Below are positions 36,242 to 37,184 of a stretch of DNA of 37,184 nucleotides, one piece after another (position 1 is the first letter of the stretch; each line of letters starts with the position of its first letter). A model generated the notes under the pieces. The model was not told the origin of the DNA. It saw only the letters and a program-made list of their open reading frames with translations, and did not search any database. Origin of the DNA: a virus; IMG/VR virus record IMGVR_UViG_3300033064_000066, positions 1 to 37,184 of that record. One strand, 5' to 3'. The translations under genes were made by a program, and so were the position numbers.

Positions 36242-37184
36242 TTTTTTGTACGAGCATGACCGTGCTATGATTCTTGCGCCTGTTGGTGCAGGTAAGACGG
36301 CTATTACGCTACGCGCCATGTACGACTGCTTGTACAACGGCGTTGTAACTCGGTGGCTAGTCATTGCACCGAAGCGTGTCTGCACCGACGTATGGCCTGT
36401 CGAGCAACCGAAGTGGGCGCCGTTTATGAAGTTAGCGGTAGCCGTAGGTACGCCAAAGCAACGCAAAGAAGCGTTTGAGTCTAAGGCGTTGGTGGTTGTA
36501 ACCAACTACGACAATCTGCAATCGTTGCCAGAAGACATGGACTTTGACGGTATCGTGTTTGATGAGCTAACCAGGCTAAAAAATCCATCAGGCGCACGCT
36601 TTAAAGCCCTTAATAAAGTCATTGATTCCATCAAAATACGTTGGGGTTTGACAGGGTCGTTTACTAGCAATGGCCTTGAGGATGTGTTTGGACAATGTAA
36701 GATCATCGACCAACAGTTGTTAGGGCGGTCTAAGGGGGCTTTTATGCAAAAGTATTTTATTCTAATGAACAAAGACTTTGGCGAATGGGCGCCACGCAAG
36801 GGTGCGCTGCCTGAAGTCATGCACACGATCAAACCTGCGACGTTTGTACTAGATGCTGGCGAGTACGCTGATCAGCTACCACCGCTACACATCGTTGAGA
36901 TGCGTTGCGATATGGCTGACCGTAGCTATTATGAGAATATGAAGAAGGACTTTGTTGTGCAGTTTGGTAAAGAAAAAATTACGGCGGTTAGCGCAGCCGT
37001 TGTTACACAGAAGTTACAACAAATGTCGTCAGGGTTTGTTTACAGTACCGAAACAACAGCGTCCAATACACCTGGGCGCATGAACGTCACCCAAACGCCT
37101 ATCTGGTTTAGCACCCATAAGTTTGATATGTTAGATGAGCTGCTGAACGAGAACCAACGGGCGAACACCATTATTGTTTACAAC
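36198..37184 (+). CDS. SNF2-like DNA helicase, N-terminal part (runs off the window)
   Basis: Starts at ATG 36198, with AAGGAG 7 bases upstream inside the VRR-NUC gene, and stays open to the end of the window (329 codons). Its continuation is bases 1-573 via the terminal repeat. RLRDYQEIAA is the Q-motif region, APVGAGKTA (Walker A, Lys33) is motif I, VFDELTRLKNP (Asp122, Glu123) is motif II and LTGSFTSNGLED is motif III. DELT replaces the usual DEAH or DEAD. The first RecA-like domain is complete; motifs V and VI are on the left-edge fragment. The family is ATP-driven DNA translocases such as HepA/RapA and phage helicases. Confidence 0.93.
   Translation, partial: MNGLRLRDYQEIAADFLYEHDRAMILAPVGAGKTAITLRAMYDCLYNGVVTRWLVIAPKRVCTDVWPVEQPKWAPFMKLAVAVGTPKQRKEAFESKALVVVTNYDNLQSLPEDMDFDGIVFDELTRLKNPSGARFKALNKVIDSIKIRWGLTGSFTSNGLEDVFGQCKIIDQQLLGRSKGAFMQKYFILMNKDFGEWAPRKGALPEVMHTIKPATFVLDAGEYADQLPPLHIVEMRCDMADRSYYENMKKDFVVQFGKEKITAVSAAVVTQKLQQMSSGFVYSTETTASNTPGRMNVTQTPIWFSTHKFDMLDELLNENQRANTIIVYN
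36966..37184. repeat. Right copy of 219-base terminal redundancy
   Basis: Matches bases 1-219 except at five positions (93, 99, 105, 121 and 129 of the left copy). The helicase reading frame continues without a break from this copy into base 220 of the left end. Confidence 0.95.

Noticed and set aside
36221-36832. Two leftward frames opposite the helicase
   Set aside because: Shadows of the helicase N-terminal domain, whose motifs are all on the plus strand.
1-37184. tRNA genes, CRISPR arrays, integrase, transposase
   Set aside because: I looked for cloverleaf-like T-arms, regular spaced repeats and recombinase motifs and saw none by eye; a tRNA search program could still find a divergent one.

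Overview
The window is an essentially complete genome of an uncultured tailed phage (Caudoviricetes) with a P22-like, short-tailed (podovirus) virion. It was cut open inside a helicase gene. The first 219 bases recur at the right end (36966-37184) with 5 mismatches, so the contig closes into a circle of about 36.97 kb. The 3' half of the helicase lies at the left edge and its 5' half at the right edge. The virion proteins, a GH108 muramidase and sigma70-like promoter elements point to a Gram-negative host. A freshwater betaproteobacterium is only a guess. I see no integrase, CI-type repressor, tRNA or CRISPR.

Layout as four transcription blocks. (1) Rightward, 35948 through the circle junction to 2794: VRR-NUC nuclease, SNF2-like helicase, then nine small genes packed with 1-4 base stop/start overlaps, including a 25-residue zinc ribbon and a stand-alone sigma-70 region 4-like HTH protein. 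(2) Leftward, 26467 to 2786: the late block. It runs TerS, TerL, three small basic proteins, P22-like portal, a ferritin/Dps-like protein, tailspike, S74-chaperoned fibre, scaffold, coat, decoration-like proteins, gp4-like and gp10-like tail factors, a cupin-SET fusion, three ejection-type proteins, a cassette of five small membrane proteins, and the muramidase. A near-consensus sigma70 promoter (16613-16641) serves scaffold and coat, and a terminator follows coat. (3) Rightward, 27108-28910: nine short genes, mostly microproteins and probably early, ended by a bidirectional terminator. (4) Leftward, 35871-28956: the replication block, with an Fe-S RecB-like nuclease, an unknown acidic-tailed protein, a family A DNA polymerase with exonuclease, a PAPS-reductase/DndC-like PP-loop enzyme coupled to it, and a RepB-like primase fused to an SF3 helicase.

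The 640-base gene-free stretch 26468-27107 separates the divergent early and late blocks. It is full of inverted repeats, G/C tracts and GTCATAT/ATTGTC elements, and is the best candidate for the control region and for pac or ori. Points most worth attention are the cupin-SET protein among the virion genes, the PP-loop sulfur-type enzyme overlapping the polymerase, the mosaic virion proteins sharing N- and C-terminal modules, the Leu at the polymerase 762 position, and the 26468-27107 control region.
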